Source of the DNA: an uncultured Eggerthellaceae bacterium
GTDB taxonomy: Bacteria; Actinomycetota; Coriobacteriia; Coriobacteriales; Eggerthellaceae
Length of the DNA: 43,142 nucleotides
Assembly: GCA_949840905.1 (NCBI GenBank)
Contig: CATKXW010000021.1
Span: 1 to 43,142, forward strand
Direction of reading: 5' to 3'
A model generated the notes under the pieces. It was not told the DNA's origin. It saw nothing but the letters and a program-made list of their open reading frames with translations, and ran no database searches. Of the stretch, positions 9,940-17,553 are shown in pieces. Numbering within the stretch: the stretch's first letter is position 1; the number at the start of each line of letters is the position of its first letter. A program made the translations under genes and the position numbers.

Positions 9940-10761
9940 GTGGGCCTCAAGTTCACCAAGATGCACGGTCTGGGCAACGACTAGCTCTACGTGCTGGGAA
10001 ACCCCGACCGGGCGAGGGAACGCTATGGCCTGGATGCTTCCGAGCTCTCGATCCGCCTGTCCGACAGGCGCTTCGGCGTGGGGTCTGACGGCATGATATG
10101 GATTGCCCCCGCAGACGATGCCGACTGCCTGATGCGCATCTTCAACACGGATGGCAGCGAGGCGATGATGTGCGGAAACGGCGTTCGCTGCGTGGGGAAG
10201 TACCTTTACGACCAGGGGCTCGTCGACCGCCTCCAGGTGCGCGTCAAGACGCGCTCGGGCCTGAAGGGCCTGGAGCTCTCGCCGGGCCCGGACGGGATGA
10301 TCGAGCGTGTCGCCGTGCGCATGGGGCGGGCGACGGTCGATGACGAGCGCGTGGTGGAGGCGCTCGGCGCCGAGGTGCGGCTCGTGCCCGTCTCCGTGGG
10401 CAACCCCCATGCGGTCGTCTTCGTCGAGGACGCCCTCGCCGCCCCGGTCGCGAGCCTCGGCGCGGCGCTCGAGCGGCACGAGGCGTTCCCCGGCGGGGTC
10501 AACGTCGAGTTCGTCGAGGTGACGGGCGACAACGAGCTGCGCATGCGCGTATGGGAGCGCGGCAGCGGCATCACCATGGCCTGCGGCACGGGATCGTGCG
10601 CGTCTGCCGCAGCGGCCGTCCGAGCGGGCCTGGTGGACGGCGCGCGCCCCGTGCGCGTGGTTCTTGATGGCGGAGAGCTGCTGATAGAGGTCGCGCCTGA
10701 CGGGGAGGTCGTCATGACCGGTCCCGCGGCGACGGTTTGCGAGGGGGAGGTCGAGCTGTGA
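9940..10761 (+). pseudogene. dapF: Diaminopimelate epimerase, interrupted by an amber codon
   Basis: Would convert LL- to meso-diaminopimelate for lysine and peptidoglycan. GTG 9940 follows AAAGGAGGGG and reads [14 protein letters not shown], then TAG at 9982-9984 where the family has an aromatic residue (TAC to TAG would be one base). Everything downstream is intact, including both catalytic Cys motifs (MMCGNGVRCVG and MACGTGSCASA) and normal length. Restarting at GTG 9991 would drop the substrate-binding HGLGND segment. Other genes in the window end in TAG, so the codon is not generally reassigned. Either a recent nonsense mutation or a sequence error. The stop overlaps the start of dapL. 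Confidence 0.85.
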
Positions 10762-11943
10762 TCGAGCTGAACCGGCACTATGCCGAGCTGGAGGACTCGT
10801 ATCTGTTCGCAGGCATCGCGCAGAGGGTTGCCGCGTACGAGGCGGCTCATCCTGGCGAGCGCATCCTGCGCCTGGGGATAGGGGGATGTGTCCCTGCCAC
10901 TGCCCGAGGCGATCGTCGCAGCGCTCCACGAGGGCGTCGATGCGCAAGCGCGCGCCGAGACCTTCCAGGGCTACCTTCCCGAATGCGGCGCGCCCTTCCT
11001 CCGCGATGCCATCGCGCGCCAGTACGGGGAGCGGGGAGTGGCGCTGGATTCGGGCGAGGTGTTCGTGTCGAGCGGCGCGAGCGACGAGCTGGGGGATATC
11101 CTCGACCTGTTCGACGCCTCGAGCGCGGCGCTCGTCGTGGAGCCCGCCTACCCTGCCTACGTCGACGCCAACGTCATCGCCGGCCGGCGCATCGTGCGGC
11201 TTGCGTCAGGCAAGGACGACGGCTTCGCTCCGTGGCCCGACCCCGCGGCCGAAGCCGATCTGATCTACCTGTGCTCGCCCGGCAACCCCACCGGCGCCTC
11301 CTTCACGCGCGACAAGCTTAAGGCCTGGGTCGATTTCGCCAACGAGCGTGGCGCCATCATCTTGTTCGATGCCGCCTACGAGGCGTTCATCTCCGACACG
11401 GACGTGCCCCACAGCATCTTCGAGATGGAGGGCGCGCGCACCTGCGCGATAGAGATCTGCTCTCTGTCGAAGACGGCGGGCTTCACGGGCACGCGCTTGG
11501 GCTACCCCGTCATACCCTTCGACCTTGCGCGCGGCGGCATGAGGGTGGCCGATATGTGGGTGCGCAATCGCACGACCAAGACGAACGGCGTGAGCTTCAT
11601 CGTGCAGCGGGGCGCGGCTGCCGTGTTCACCCCGGAGGGACGTCGCCAGTTGAAGCGCAATATCGAGGTGTACAAGGGCAACGCGCGCGTCATCATGGAG
11701 GCGCTCGATGCGGTGGGCGTGTGGTACTGCGGTGGCATGAATGCGCCATACGTGTGGATGGAGTGCCCGAGAGGCATGGGTAGCTGGGAGTTCTTCGACT
11801 ACCTGCTCGAGAATGCGCAGGTAGTCGGGACTCCGGGCGTCGGGTTCGGCCCTTGCGGCGAGGGCTACTTCCGCCTCTCGTCGTTCGGCAGCCCCGACGA
11901 CACCGCCGAGGCCATGGGCCGCATGAGGCGGCTGATCGGGTAG
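10758..11943 (+). pseudogene. dapL: LL-diaminopimelate aminotransferase, frameshifted
   Basis: PLP enzyme that makes LL-diaminopimelate from tetrahydrodipicolinate in one step. GTG 10758 overlaps the dapF stop. The reading MIELNRHYAELEDSYLFAG runs to the run of five G at 10881-10885. One G too many there shifts the frame; with four G the sequence reads RLGIGDVSLPLPEAIV and continues to 11943. The long downstream part has the PLP lysine motif CSLSKTAGFTGTR and GNPTGASFT. As written the protein is split. The homopolymer position makes a sequencing error plausible, but with dapF also broken, pathway loss cannot be excluded. Confidence 0.85.
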
Positions 11944-11971
11944 CCTTGCCGCAGGCGGGGAGCTAGCACAC

Positions 11972-12020
11972 AACACAGAGAACCGTCCCCTGTGTTGCCA
12001 AGGGAACCATCCTCTGTGCT
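11972..12020. repeat. REP-like palindrome with a second half-copy
   Basis: AACACAG (11972-11978) and CTGTGTT (11990-11996) flank GAACCGTCCC. A related stretch, GGAACCATCCTCTGTGCT, follows at 12003-12020. Elements of the type 'ggggacggttctctgtg' are scattered between genes in many Clostridia and Coriobacteriia, often with REP-associated transposases (from general knowledge). No transposase gene is seen here. Confidence 0.5.
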
Positions 12021-12067
12021 GACGCGCTGACCCATTCCCGTGCCGACCTTCCCAGTGCGCGCCACCC

Positions 12068-12418
12068 TCAGTGGACCAACGCCGTGATGAACGCGGCTGC
12101 GCCGAGGAAGATGCCCGGCACATTCGCGATGATGATCGGCCAATCCTTCTTGGGCTTCAGAAACCCGTAGAAGGTCCACATGACGCAGTTGAAGAAGGCC
12201 GCTAGCGGTTGCCACGGACTGCCTGGATGACCATCGAGGTTGTTCGCGATCTGGGTCACATAGGAGACGTACATGATGATGGAGAGCACGGAGGCCACCC
12301 TGCCGATGATGTCAACCGACGTGAGCTTGGCGCAGCTTGCTTGAGTTGCCGACGATCCGCCGCCTAAGGCTGAGTCCGTCGACGGGTTGCCTAAGGTTCC
12401 GTGACCGAAGCTTGCCAT
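12068..12418 (-). CDS. SemiSWEET-like (PQ-loop family) small membrane transporter
   Basis: 116-aa protein with a soluble ~35-residue N-terminus rich in Gly/Ser/Thr followed by three hydrophobic segments, the layout of bacterial SemiSWEETs. These form dimers and move small sugars through the inner membrane. Family-like features are YVTQIANNLDG, the FFNCVMWTFYGFLKPKKDWPI segment and IIIANVPGIFLG, where the W/N of helix 3 line the sugar site. The ATG at 12418 has AAAGGGG upstream on this strand. It faces the end of dapL and lies at the edge of the mobile region. The N-terminal extension is longer than in most SemiSWEETs. Confidence 0.7.
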   Translation of the reverse strand: MASFGHGTLGNPSTDSALGGGSSATQASCAKLTSVDIIGRVASVLSIIMYVSYVTQIANNLDGHPGSPWQPLAAFFNCVMWTFYGFLKPKKDWPIIIANVPGIFLGAAAFITALVH

Positions 12419-12520
12419 GGGGTGCCCCTTTCGCCGTACGAAGGGTTGGCTCGAGGATCGCTCGATCGACCCGGTCGCCTTCCCGCCTTCGTTCGCTCGT
12501 TCTCTGTGAGCATATTGCCA

Positions 12521-12601
12521 GCTAACCCGATGCGCGGGCCTGAAAGCTTCAAGGTCAGGAAACGGTCATCGCCTCGTCAGGTAGCTGACGGCCGGGTTAG
12601 C
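12521..12601. other. Structured stretch at the left edge of element A
   Basis: Long-range perfect arms GCTAACCCG (12521-12529) and CGGGTTAGC (12593-12601) enclose a smaller hairpin GTCAG/CTGAC (12576-12589) and TGAA/TTCA (12541-12551). Another palindrome, GAGCCAG-T-CTGGCTC, follows at 12611-12625. This lies where chromosomal sequence gives way to element sequence, so it may be part of the recombination scar. No gene is seen in 12419-12640. Confidence 0.35.
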
Positions 12602-12644
12602 GAGTCATGTGAGCCAGTCTGGCTCGCACAAGAACGCACGCTAC

Positions 12645-12854
12645 TCCAAAGAAGGCGCCCTCACTTCCGCCCTCATACGCTCCATCATGGAGGAGAAGCC
12701 CAACCAGGTGGAGCAGTTCAAGATTCCGAAGAGGAGCATCGCCCGCTTCTTCAAGCCGAGCGCCACCAGGGACGAGATCGAGGACCGCATCGTGCGCGCC
12801 CTTGAGCTGCTTGAGCAGGCGGAAGCGCGCCGCGACGGGTTGGGCGGCGCGTGA
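12645..12854 (+). pseudogene. ParB C-terminal fragment
   Basis: The frame encodes the last ~70 residues of a ParB-type partition protein (ALIRSIMEEKPNQVEQFKIP then RSIARFF and a helical tail). It matches closely the C-terminus of the intact ParB at 28286-29245. The nuclease-like and HTH domains are missing, and homology stops near 12645. No proper start is seen. The TGA overlaps the ATG of the next gene exactly as in the intact copy. The parA gene and the rest of parB are therefore deleted from element A, which marks its left breakpoint. Confidence 0.8.
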
Positions 12855-14080
12855 TGGGCAACGTGATGCACAGGGGCAAGGGCTCCTTCACCTTCGTGGA
12901 GGACACCATCTTCTTCGACCACGGCCTCTCGGCAAAGGCCAAGGGGATCTACTGCCAGATACGCTCCCTTGAGAACAACCCCGAGTGGGTGTTCACCGTC
13001 AAGGGCTTCTCGTCCCTCGTAAGAGACGGCGCGGATGCCGTGTCCGCCGGGGTAAAGGAGCTGGAATCCTCGGGCTACATCATCCGCGCCCGCAAGCGGA
13101 GCGTCAACGGCCGCTTCCTCAAGGCGGAGGAGGCCACCTGGATCACGCTCGACGACCCGGCCATGCACGCGCAGGTGGCGGCGGAGCTCAAGGCGGACGG
13201 CTACGCCATCCTCTCGGAGTTCACCCGCGAGCCGTCCGCCAACGTGGAGGTGGAGCTTGCATCTCCGAGTACTTGCGAAACGTGCGAAACCGGCGAGAGT
13301 CCCCAGGTCGGGGCCAGAACGGGAAAACCCGTATCTGGGAAAGCCACATCTGGGGAATCAGCCCCTATAAATCACTCATCCGATAAAGAACTTGATTCCG
13401 ATAAACAACCCCCCTCTTGTCCCCCCGACGGCGAAGGCAGGAAGGAGAAGAGCCGCGACGACTTCGTGGCATATCGGAAGGGCGAGTTCCCGGAGGCCTT
13501 CGAGCGGCTGTGCGCCATGTCCATCAAGCCGGTCTCCTCGCTGCGCTTCAAGTGCGACTGCCTGGCGGCTTGGGAGCGAAGGGTGGCGCAGGGCTTCGCG
13601 CCGGAGCACATCATCGAGGCCTATTGCGCCTACGCCAAGAGCTACTGGATGCGAAACAGCGACGATGTGACGCTCGCCAAGAACCTTGCTCGCTGGCTCG
13701 AAGGAGAGGGAGGGCTATCGGCATATGCCGACGAGCCGATACCGCCCGACCTGCTCGACGCGGACGGCGAGCCTTTGGACATGCCGGGGCTCGCCCAGGC
13801 CGACCCCGACTTCGCGAAGCTCTGGCGGCGCGTGGAGACGCAGCGCTGCGTGATACGCTCGACCATGGCCATGGGCGACGAGCTGCCCCCGGAGAAGGAC
13901 GTGCTCGCCGCCTGCGAGACCGACAGTCACTACCAGCGCTTCCTCGGCGCCTGCAAGGAGCGATGCGACCGCTATCTCAAGGTGATCGAGCTGTTCAGGA
14001 GTCCCAGCGAAGGTCTTGAGCGGGCTCATCAGGAAGCATTGGCGCTCAGCGCCCTGCCGTTCGGGAGGAGATTGTCATGA
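12854..14080 (+). CDS. Replication-type protein with winged-helix N-terminus (RepA-like), element A
   Basis: About 408 aa. The N-terminal ~110 residues (FFDHGLSAKAKGIYCQIRSL, then LVRDGADAVSAGVKELESSGYI) form a winged-helix domain of the type found at the start of plasmid and ICE replication initiators. A low-complexity, Ser/Thr/Gly-rich linker follows around residues 140-200. The C-terminal half, with SIKPVSSLRFK, YAKSYWMRN and LARWLEGEGG, is shared with the second copy at 29235. The linker carries DNA repeats described separately. It follows the parB stop directly, as in element B. The last ~20 residues do not resemble copy B, suggesting recombination at the 3' end. Function as an initiator is inferred from context and domain type. 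Confidence 0.65.
   Translation: MGNVMHRGKGSFTFVEDTIFFDHGLSAKAKGIYCQIRSLENNPEWVFTVKGFSSLVRDGADAVSAGVKELESSGYIIRARKRSVNGRFLKAEEATWITLDDPAMHAQVAAELKADGYAILSEFTREPSANVEVELASPSTCETCETGESPQVGARTGKPVSGKATSGESAPINHSSDKELDSDKQPPSCPPDGEGRKEKSRDDFVAYRKGEFPEAFERLCAMSIKPVSSLRFKCDCLAAWERRVAQGFAPEHIIEAYCAYAKSYWMRNSDDVTLAKNLARWLEGEGGLSAYADEPIPPDLLDADGEPLDMPGLAQADPDFAKLWRRVETQRCVIRSTMAMGDELPPEKDVLAACETDSHYQRFLGACKERCDRYLKVIELFRSPSEGLERAHQEALALSALPFGRRLS
13329..13408 (+). repeat. Iteron-like repeats and AT-rich stretch inside rep (element A)
   Basis: Two 15-bp units of the form CCRYATCTGGGRAAK (13329-13343, 13344-13358) are followed by an AT-rich stretch (13365-13408). That stretch contains CCGATAAA twice (13380 and 13398), inside an otherwise GC-rich gene. 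The same arrangement recurs in the rep of element B. Confidence 0.6.
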
Positions 14081-14136
14081 GGGCGTTGTGGAGGTTCGCG
14101 AAGTGGCTCTTCCGCGCTGTGTTCCGCTTCATGTGA
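14077..14136 (+). CDS. 19-aa amphipathic peptide, copy 1
   Basis: MRALWRFAKWLFRAVFRFM, with ATG overlapping the rep stop (ATGA) and a strong GGGAGGAG six bases upstream. A second gene of the same length and C-terminal sequence lies at 40596-40655. They share 11 of 19 positions, mostly in WLFxAVFRFM, with K/R exchanges elsewhere. The peptide is basic and aromatic and would form an amphipathic, membrane-seeking helix. Repeated occurrence with good ribosome-binding sites in two contexts argues for a real gene. The role is unknown; small membrane toxins and regulatory micropeptides have this appearance, but nothing here proves either. Confidence 0.6.
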   Translation: MRALWRFAKWLFRAVFRFM

Positions 14137-14221
14137 GGCACGAGCGCGTGGACACGACCGCTTGCGATCCGAGGCATTCTGCTCAAAGGATGCAGTCTGC
14201 AGGAGGGGTCTGCGGGCGGTT

Positions 14222-14227
14222 TATAAT
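14222..14227 (+). promoter_or_regulatory. -10 element for structured RNA, copy 1
   Basis: Perfect TATAAT ending 7 bases before the first paired base of the RNA, so transcription would begin at its first helix. No clear -35 (TTGACA-like) box is seen. The second RNA copy has the same arrangement. Confidence 0.6.
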
Positions 14228-14234
14228 GGGTTGC

Positions 14235-14345
14235 GTCACCCTAATCGAATACGTACGTCAATTACCGGGCCGAGGGGCATCTGCCGTTTGGGTAATTGAC
14301 GTACATTTCCCAACAGGGTGACAACTGAGGTGGATGCCTCTCATC
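14235..14345 (+). ncRNA. Structured RNA with pseudoknot, copy 1
   Basis: Outer helix P1: GTCACCCT (14235-14242) with AGGGTGAC (14315-14322). Inner helix P2: 14 perfect pairs, 14253-14266 with 14291-14304. The P2 loop holds GAGGGGCATC (14272-14281), which can pair with GATGCCTCTC (14333-14342) outside P1: ten pairs, one G-U, forming a pseudoknot. The copy at 30521 keeps all three helices at the same spacing. It differs in P1 by one and in P2 by three base pairs, every change compensated. Loop and junction sequence (ACATTTCCCAACAG, CAACTGAGGTGGATGCC) is conserved. It precedes a small helical protein gene in both elements. I do not recognise a named RNA family. A single-stranded DNA origin is the alternative. 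Confidence 0.75.
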
Positions 14346-14356
14346 TGACATTCACA

Positions 14357-14399
14357 GGGGCTACCATCTTCCTTATCCCGATTACGGAAAGGTGGCCCC
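14357..14399 (+). promoter_or_regulatory. Hairpin covering the ribosome-binding site of the 69-aa gene
   Basis: GGGGCTACC (14357-14365) pairs with GGTGGCCCC (14391-14399, one G-U), ending at the base before ATG 14400. The closing arm overlaps the GGAAAGG ribosome-binding site, so opening of the hairpin would control translation. Copy 2 keeps GGCTACCATCTT but has only a short ACCAT/ATGGT stem. Confidence 0.5.
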
Positions 14400-14609
14400 A
14401 TGGCAGCAAGCGCAGAATACGCCCCGCCGAAAGAGCTCGTCAACGTTATGGTCCAATCATCGGAGAAGCTGGAGGGCGCGGCGTCGCTTCTTGAGATGCT
14501 TGAGGACAAGGCCGACAACCAGAGGATAACCGCCTCCGAACTGGCAGCCGTGCGATGCGTCGTGGAGGCTTGCGCGGCGAATCTCGGCGAGGTTCTGGAA
14601 GAGGCCTAG
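14400..14609 (+). CDS. Small helical protein downstream of the structured RNA, copy 1
   Basis: 69 aa, no known domain. Shared with the 70-aa protein at 30692: the block SEKxEGAASLLxxLExK in the first half, then ASELAAxR and a Cys-containing helix near the C-terminus. Both are acidic and predicted almost wholly helical, with a short turn (DNQRIT / GDDGTV) between two helices, like a helical hairpin. Always directly behind the pseudoknot RNA and in front of a terminator, so the RNA and protein appear to be one transcription unit. Function unknown. Confidence 0.65.
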   Translation: MAASAEYAPPKELVNVMVQSSEKLEGAASLLEMLEDKADNQRITASELAAVRCVVEACAANLGEVLEEA

Positions 14610-14617
14610 ATAAAACT

Positions 14618-14644
14618 AGAGCCAGTCCCAGCAGGACCGGCTCT
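14618..14644 (+). terminator. Terminator-like hairpin after the 69-aa gene
   Basis: AGAGCC (14618-14623) pairs with GGCTCT (14639-14644), extended by GTCC/GGAC inside. Only a short T stretch follows. It starts nine bases after the stop codon. Confidence 0.55.
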
Positions 14645-14694
14645 TGCAAAGCCTCGAAGGCTTTAACATCTGGCACTATGCTCTCAGGAACATC

Positions 14695-15843
14695 CTATTC
14701 GGTCAACCCTTCGTTCGTCGCTGAATCGCCCAACAGTTTCAACTCGTTCGCTTCTATTGTCCGCCTGACTTGCTCTTCAAGCTGCTCCTTATCCGGGAGG
14801 TTCAAGGTGTATGTAGACGCGAAGATGCTGTTGTTGAGCCCGCCGAGGGCATACTCCGCTCGCACATGGTTCTTATTAGTGCAGAGTATGATGCCTATGG
14901 GCGGATTATCGTATTCGTCATTGATCTCGGCGGCGTAGTAATTCAGGTACTCGTTGATCTGCCCCACGGCTGATGCCATCAGCTTCGTCGTCTTGAGCTC
15001 GATCAGCACGTAAGCCCGAAGTGGCTTGTTGTAGAAGACCATGTCCACGAAGTCCTTCTCGCTGCCGACAGGAACCCGCTGGTTCGTGCCGACGAACATG
15101 AAGCCGCGTCCGAGCTCCAGCATGAACTTCTCAATCTGCTTCACGAGCGAGTCCTGCAAGTCCCTTTCGAGCGGCGCCATGCTGTCCGGCAGTCCTAGGA
15201 ACTCCAGCACATACGGCGACTTTATCGCATCCGATGGCTGGCGGTACGCTATGCCCTCGTTGGCGAGCCCCAGGACATCCTGCCTGCTCGCATCGTCCTT
15301 TGCAGACAGCACCCGCTCGAAGAGCATGCTGTCCATCTGGCGCCTCAGCTCGCGCACGCTCCACCCGGCGTTGGCCGCTTCCCGTTCGTAGAAGCCGCGC
15401 TTCGCGTCGTCGTCCAGATCAAGCACCTCGCAATAATGGGAGAAGGTCAATTTGCCAGACAGTGTCTGGCAAATTGGGTGTTTGAGGTACAGAAGCCGCA
15501 TGTACTGCAGGTTCGACCTTGAGAAACCGCGCCCCAGCCTTTCCGTCAGCCTCTTGGAGAGGCGCACCAGCGTCTTGTCGCCGTACTCTGCCCGGTCGCG
15601 CCCATTCTGCTCGTACTCGACGATAAGACGTCCGTTGTTCCAATAGGCCAGCAACTGGTCTATGCACACGTGGCGTGCAGCCGCATTGCGCGCCCGCTCC
15701 ATCGTGCTCTCGATCGCGTCGATCAAGCCGTCGAATGTCTGCGCTTCGTCTGCGAGGCCAGCATCGGATCCGTCGGCGACGATTTGCCAGTCGGCGTCTG
15801 GCAAATTCGCTTTCGTTAAGCCGTTTCCCTCATCCTGCACCAT
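14695..15843 (-). CDS. YhcG/DUF1016-type PD-(D/E)XK nuclease
   Basis: 382 aa. N-terminal half of the DUF1016 type (LLAYWNNGRLIVEYEQ, LTERLGRGFSRSNLQYMRLLY, SGKLTFSHYCEVL, GWSVRELRRQMDSMLFERV). C-terminal half is a PD-(D/E)XK nuclease fold with GSEKDFVDMVFYN, then YVLIELK (the D...ExK core) and GQINEYLNYY. ATG 15843 has GGAGGAAG upstream. Proteins of this family sit in mobile and defence-rich regions and are reported in R-M-like and repair contexts; substrate unknown. No partner methyltransferase is nearby. It is transcribed against its neighbours. Its coding sequence holds two unusual palindromes, listed separately. Confidence 0.8.
   Translation of the reverse strand: MVQDEGNGLTKANLPDADWQIVADGSDAGLADEAQTFDGLIDAIESTMERARNAAARHVCIDQLLAYWNNGRLIVEYEQNGRDRAEYGDKTLVRLSKRLTERLGRGFSRSNLQYMRLLYLKHPICQTLSGKLTFSHYCEVLDLDDDAKRGFYEREAANAGWSVRELRRQMDSMLFERVLSAKDDASRQDVLGLANEGIAYRQPSDAIKSPYVLEFLGLPDSMAPLERDLQDSLVKQIEKFMLELGRGFMFVGTNQRVPVGSEKDFVDMVFYNKPLRAYVLIELKTTKLMASAVGQINEYLNYYAAEINDEYDNPPIGIILCTNKNHVRAEYALGGLNNSIFASTYTLNLPDKEQLEEQVRRTIEANELKLLGDSATNEGLTE
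15448..15476. repeat. 29-bp perfect palindrome within the DUF1016 gene
   Basis: CAATTTGCCAGACA (15448-15461), one central base, and its exact complement (15463-15476). Coding for the ICQTLSGKLT part of the protein. A related but shorter palindrome is at 15782. Confidence 0.75.
15782..15806. repeat. Second, related palindrome in the DUF1016 gene
   Basis: ATTTGCCAG (15782-15790) and CTGGCAAAT (15798-15806) with a 7-base centre. The arms equal the outer part of the 15448 palindrome. It codes for NLPDADWQI near the protein N-terminus. Confidence 0.6.
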
Positions 15844-16030
15844 GCTTCCTCCGTTCGTCTTTCTTTCATTCTACGCGAGCCGTCATCGCCCAGAAACCAT
15901 GCGTTCCCGAAAGCGGAACATCGACGCAAGGAGGGGGTACCCTCCCATCGTCATTCGACCTCCCCGAGCGCGGCCCCGCGCCCCCGGCGGCCTTGACGCC
16001 CGCATGCTCGGCCGTGAACCGGGCGCCGCG

Positions 16031-16121
16031 CAAGGGCCGCGAAAACTTTTCCGCAGGCGTATGCCCCCTTCCAAGCCCTCCGGAAAACTCAGGCCCTCCG
16101 GGTTTCGCATTTCCCCCTTGC
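16031..16121 (+). promoter_or_regulatory. Shared leader module, copy 1
   Basis: About 90 bp nearly repeated at 18301-18390. Both open with the same 21 bases, from CAAGGGCCGCG through ACTTTTC (16031-16051), and close with GCCCTCCGGGTTTCGCATTT and CCCCCTTGC, with a variable middle. It ends about 80 bp before the ATG of the ParB-domain gene. Probably a promoter/leader; the GAAAACTTTTC part is nearly palindromic. A shorter version of the opening is found at 34782. Confidence 0.6.
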
Positions 16122-16202
16122 GCGCCGTCCGAACCCCGTCCGATGCACGGACCACAAGGCCCGCCCAGAGGGGGCGGGCCGAACCGACAAGGAGGTCAAA
16201 AG

Positions 16203-17543
16203 ATGGAAACGACGAGAATCCCGCTCTCCCAGTGCGTCGAGAGCAACTACCAGAACCGCAAGGAGCTGGGCGATGTCTCGGGGCTCGCCCGCAGCATCGA
16301 GGTGAACGGACAGATCACGCCGCTCATCGTGGTGGCCGACGGCGAGACCTATCAGCTCGTCGCAGGGCACCGCAGAACCGCAGCCATGAAGTCGCTCGGA
16401 CTCGAAGAGGCGGACGCCTACGTGATGGACGGCTGGGACGACGCCCGGATCGCGCAGATCCTCAACGTGGAGAACAACCACCGCAAGGAACTGACCGAGG
16501 CAGAGCGCGGACGCGGCATCCAGACCATGCTCTCGCTGGGCGTGCCGGTCGCGGACGCGGCAGTGAGCGCCGACATCCCTGAGGACAAGGCCGAGTCCTA
16601 CGTGCGCGGCACGAAGCTGGTGCCGACCGACGCGGTGAACCTGGACTTCGACGCCGTGGCGCTCATGGGCGAATACGACGACGTGCTCACCGAAGACGAC
16701 GTGGTTGCCAGCTTCTCCAAGAAGAGCTTCTGGGACCGCCAGGCGGTCTGCCGCAAGGCCCGGGCGCGCGCGGCGGCCGAGGAGGAGGCGGCGCGGCTCG
16801 GATCCCTCGGCATCGAGGTGGTGGACAGGGACTCCCTCGGGGAGGGCTACCACGGATGCGGCGGCGACTGCGGGCACCCCAGCCTCGTGGCCGTCGTGAG
16901 GCCCCAGCCCTGGGGCGAGAGGGCGGACGTCACCTTCTACTGCGACGACGAGTCCCACGTCTACCAGCCCACGCCGGAGGAGGTCGCGGAAACGGAGGCC
17001 TTCCTGGAGCGCAAGGCGACGCTCGACGCCATGGGTGGCCGCATCGCGGAGTTCGCCAAGTCCATCTACCCGAAGTTCCCGGCCAAGGGCCAGTCGAAGC
17101 TGCGCCAGTGGGCGCACGAGGCCTTCGAGGCCTGCTACGAGTGCGAGCCCGACGATGCCTGGGAGGGCTTCAAGGAGCCGAAGGCTAAGGCCCTCGACCA
17201 GTTCATCCTGATGCGCACCATCCCGGCCTGCGTGCCCGGCCTCCCGGAGCGCGTCCTCAAGCGCGGCTACGAGTCGTGGTCGCGCGACCTGGACGACCTG
17301 CTCGAGTTCACATCCTTCGTGGACGACGTGCTCATGCCCGCGGGCTATGAGCTCTCCGAGGAGGAGCGCGACCTGATGGACCACCTGAGCGGGATCTTCG
17401 CCGCCGAGGACGAGGACGAGGACGAGGTGTTCGGCATCGACGAGGATGCCGAAGCCGAAGATGATGACGAGCCGCCCTTCGACGCCGACACCATCGACGG
17501 CGAGCCCCTGAACGGCGGCGCGGCCATCGCCAAGGCGGCCTGA
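16203..17543 (+). CDS. ParB/Srx-domain (ParB-like nuclease) protein with acidic tail
   Basis: 446 aa. ATG 16203 lies behind AAGGAGGTC. Residues 1-95 are a ParB/sulfiredoxin-type domain: RIPLSQCVESNYQNR, then SGLARSIEVNGQITPLIV and the GHRRTAAMKSLG motif that binds CTP in ParB-like proteins. The next section (LTEAERGRGIQTMLSLG, VADAAVSADIPEDKAESYVRG) resembles the ParB HTH. The remaining ~250 residues include a Cys/His patch (HGCGGDCGHPS) and end in a very acidic tail. It is not the partner of a ParA here. Such stand-alone ParB-fold proteins are common on actinobacterial mobile elements; role unknown. Confidence 0.75.
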   Translation: METTRIPLSQCVESNYQNRKELGDVSGLARSIEVNGQITPLIVVADGETYQLVAGHRRTAAMKSLGLEEADAYVMDGWDDARIAQILNVENNHRKELTEAERGRGIQTMLSLGVPVADAAVSADIPEDKAESYVRGTKLVPTDAVNLDFDAVALMGEYDDVLTEDDVVASFSKKSFWDRQAVCRKARARAAAEEEAARLGSLGIEVVDRDSLGEGYHGCGGDCGHPSLVAVVRPQPWGERADVTFYCDDESHVYQPTPEEVAETEAFLERKATLDAMGGRIAEFAKSIYPKFPAKGQSKLRQWAHEAFEACYECEPDDAWEGFKEPKAKALDQFILMRTIPACVPGLPERVLKRGYESWSRDLDDLLEFTSFVDDVLMPAGYELSEEERDLMDHLSGIFAAEDEDEDEVFGIDEDAEAEDDDEPPFDADTIDGEPLNGGAAIAKAA

Positions 17544-17553
17544 CGCCTTATCT

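Noticed and set aside
9982-9984. Recoding of TAG as an amino acid
   Set aside because: glnN, the Y-family polymerase gene and others in the window use TAG as a terminal stop, and no suppressor or pyrrolysine genes are seen.
8140-10947. Long open frame (935 codons) on the - strand
   Set aside because: Antisense to pyrG, purF and dapF with the same low-complexity composition; not a gene.
12521-12601. Integron attC-like site (GCTAAC...GTTAGC)
   Set aside because: The ends do not fit the RYYYAAC/GTTRRRY rule fully, and there is no integron integrase or cassette.
16203-17543. Second plasmid-type ParB partner for ParA
   Set aside because: Domain order, acidic tail and lack of an adjacent parA make it a stand-alone ParB-fold protein, not the partition partner.
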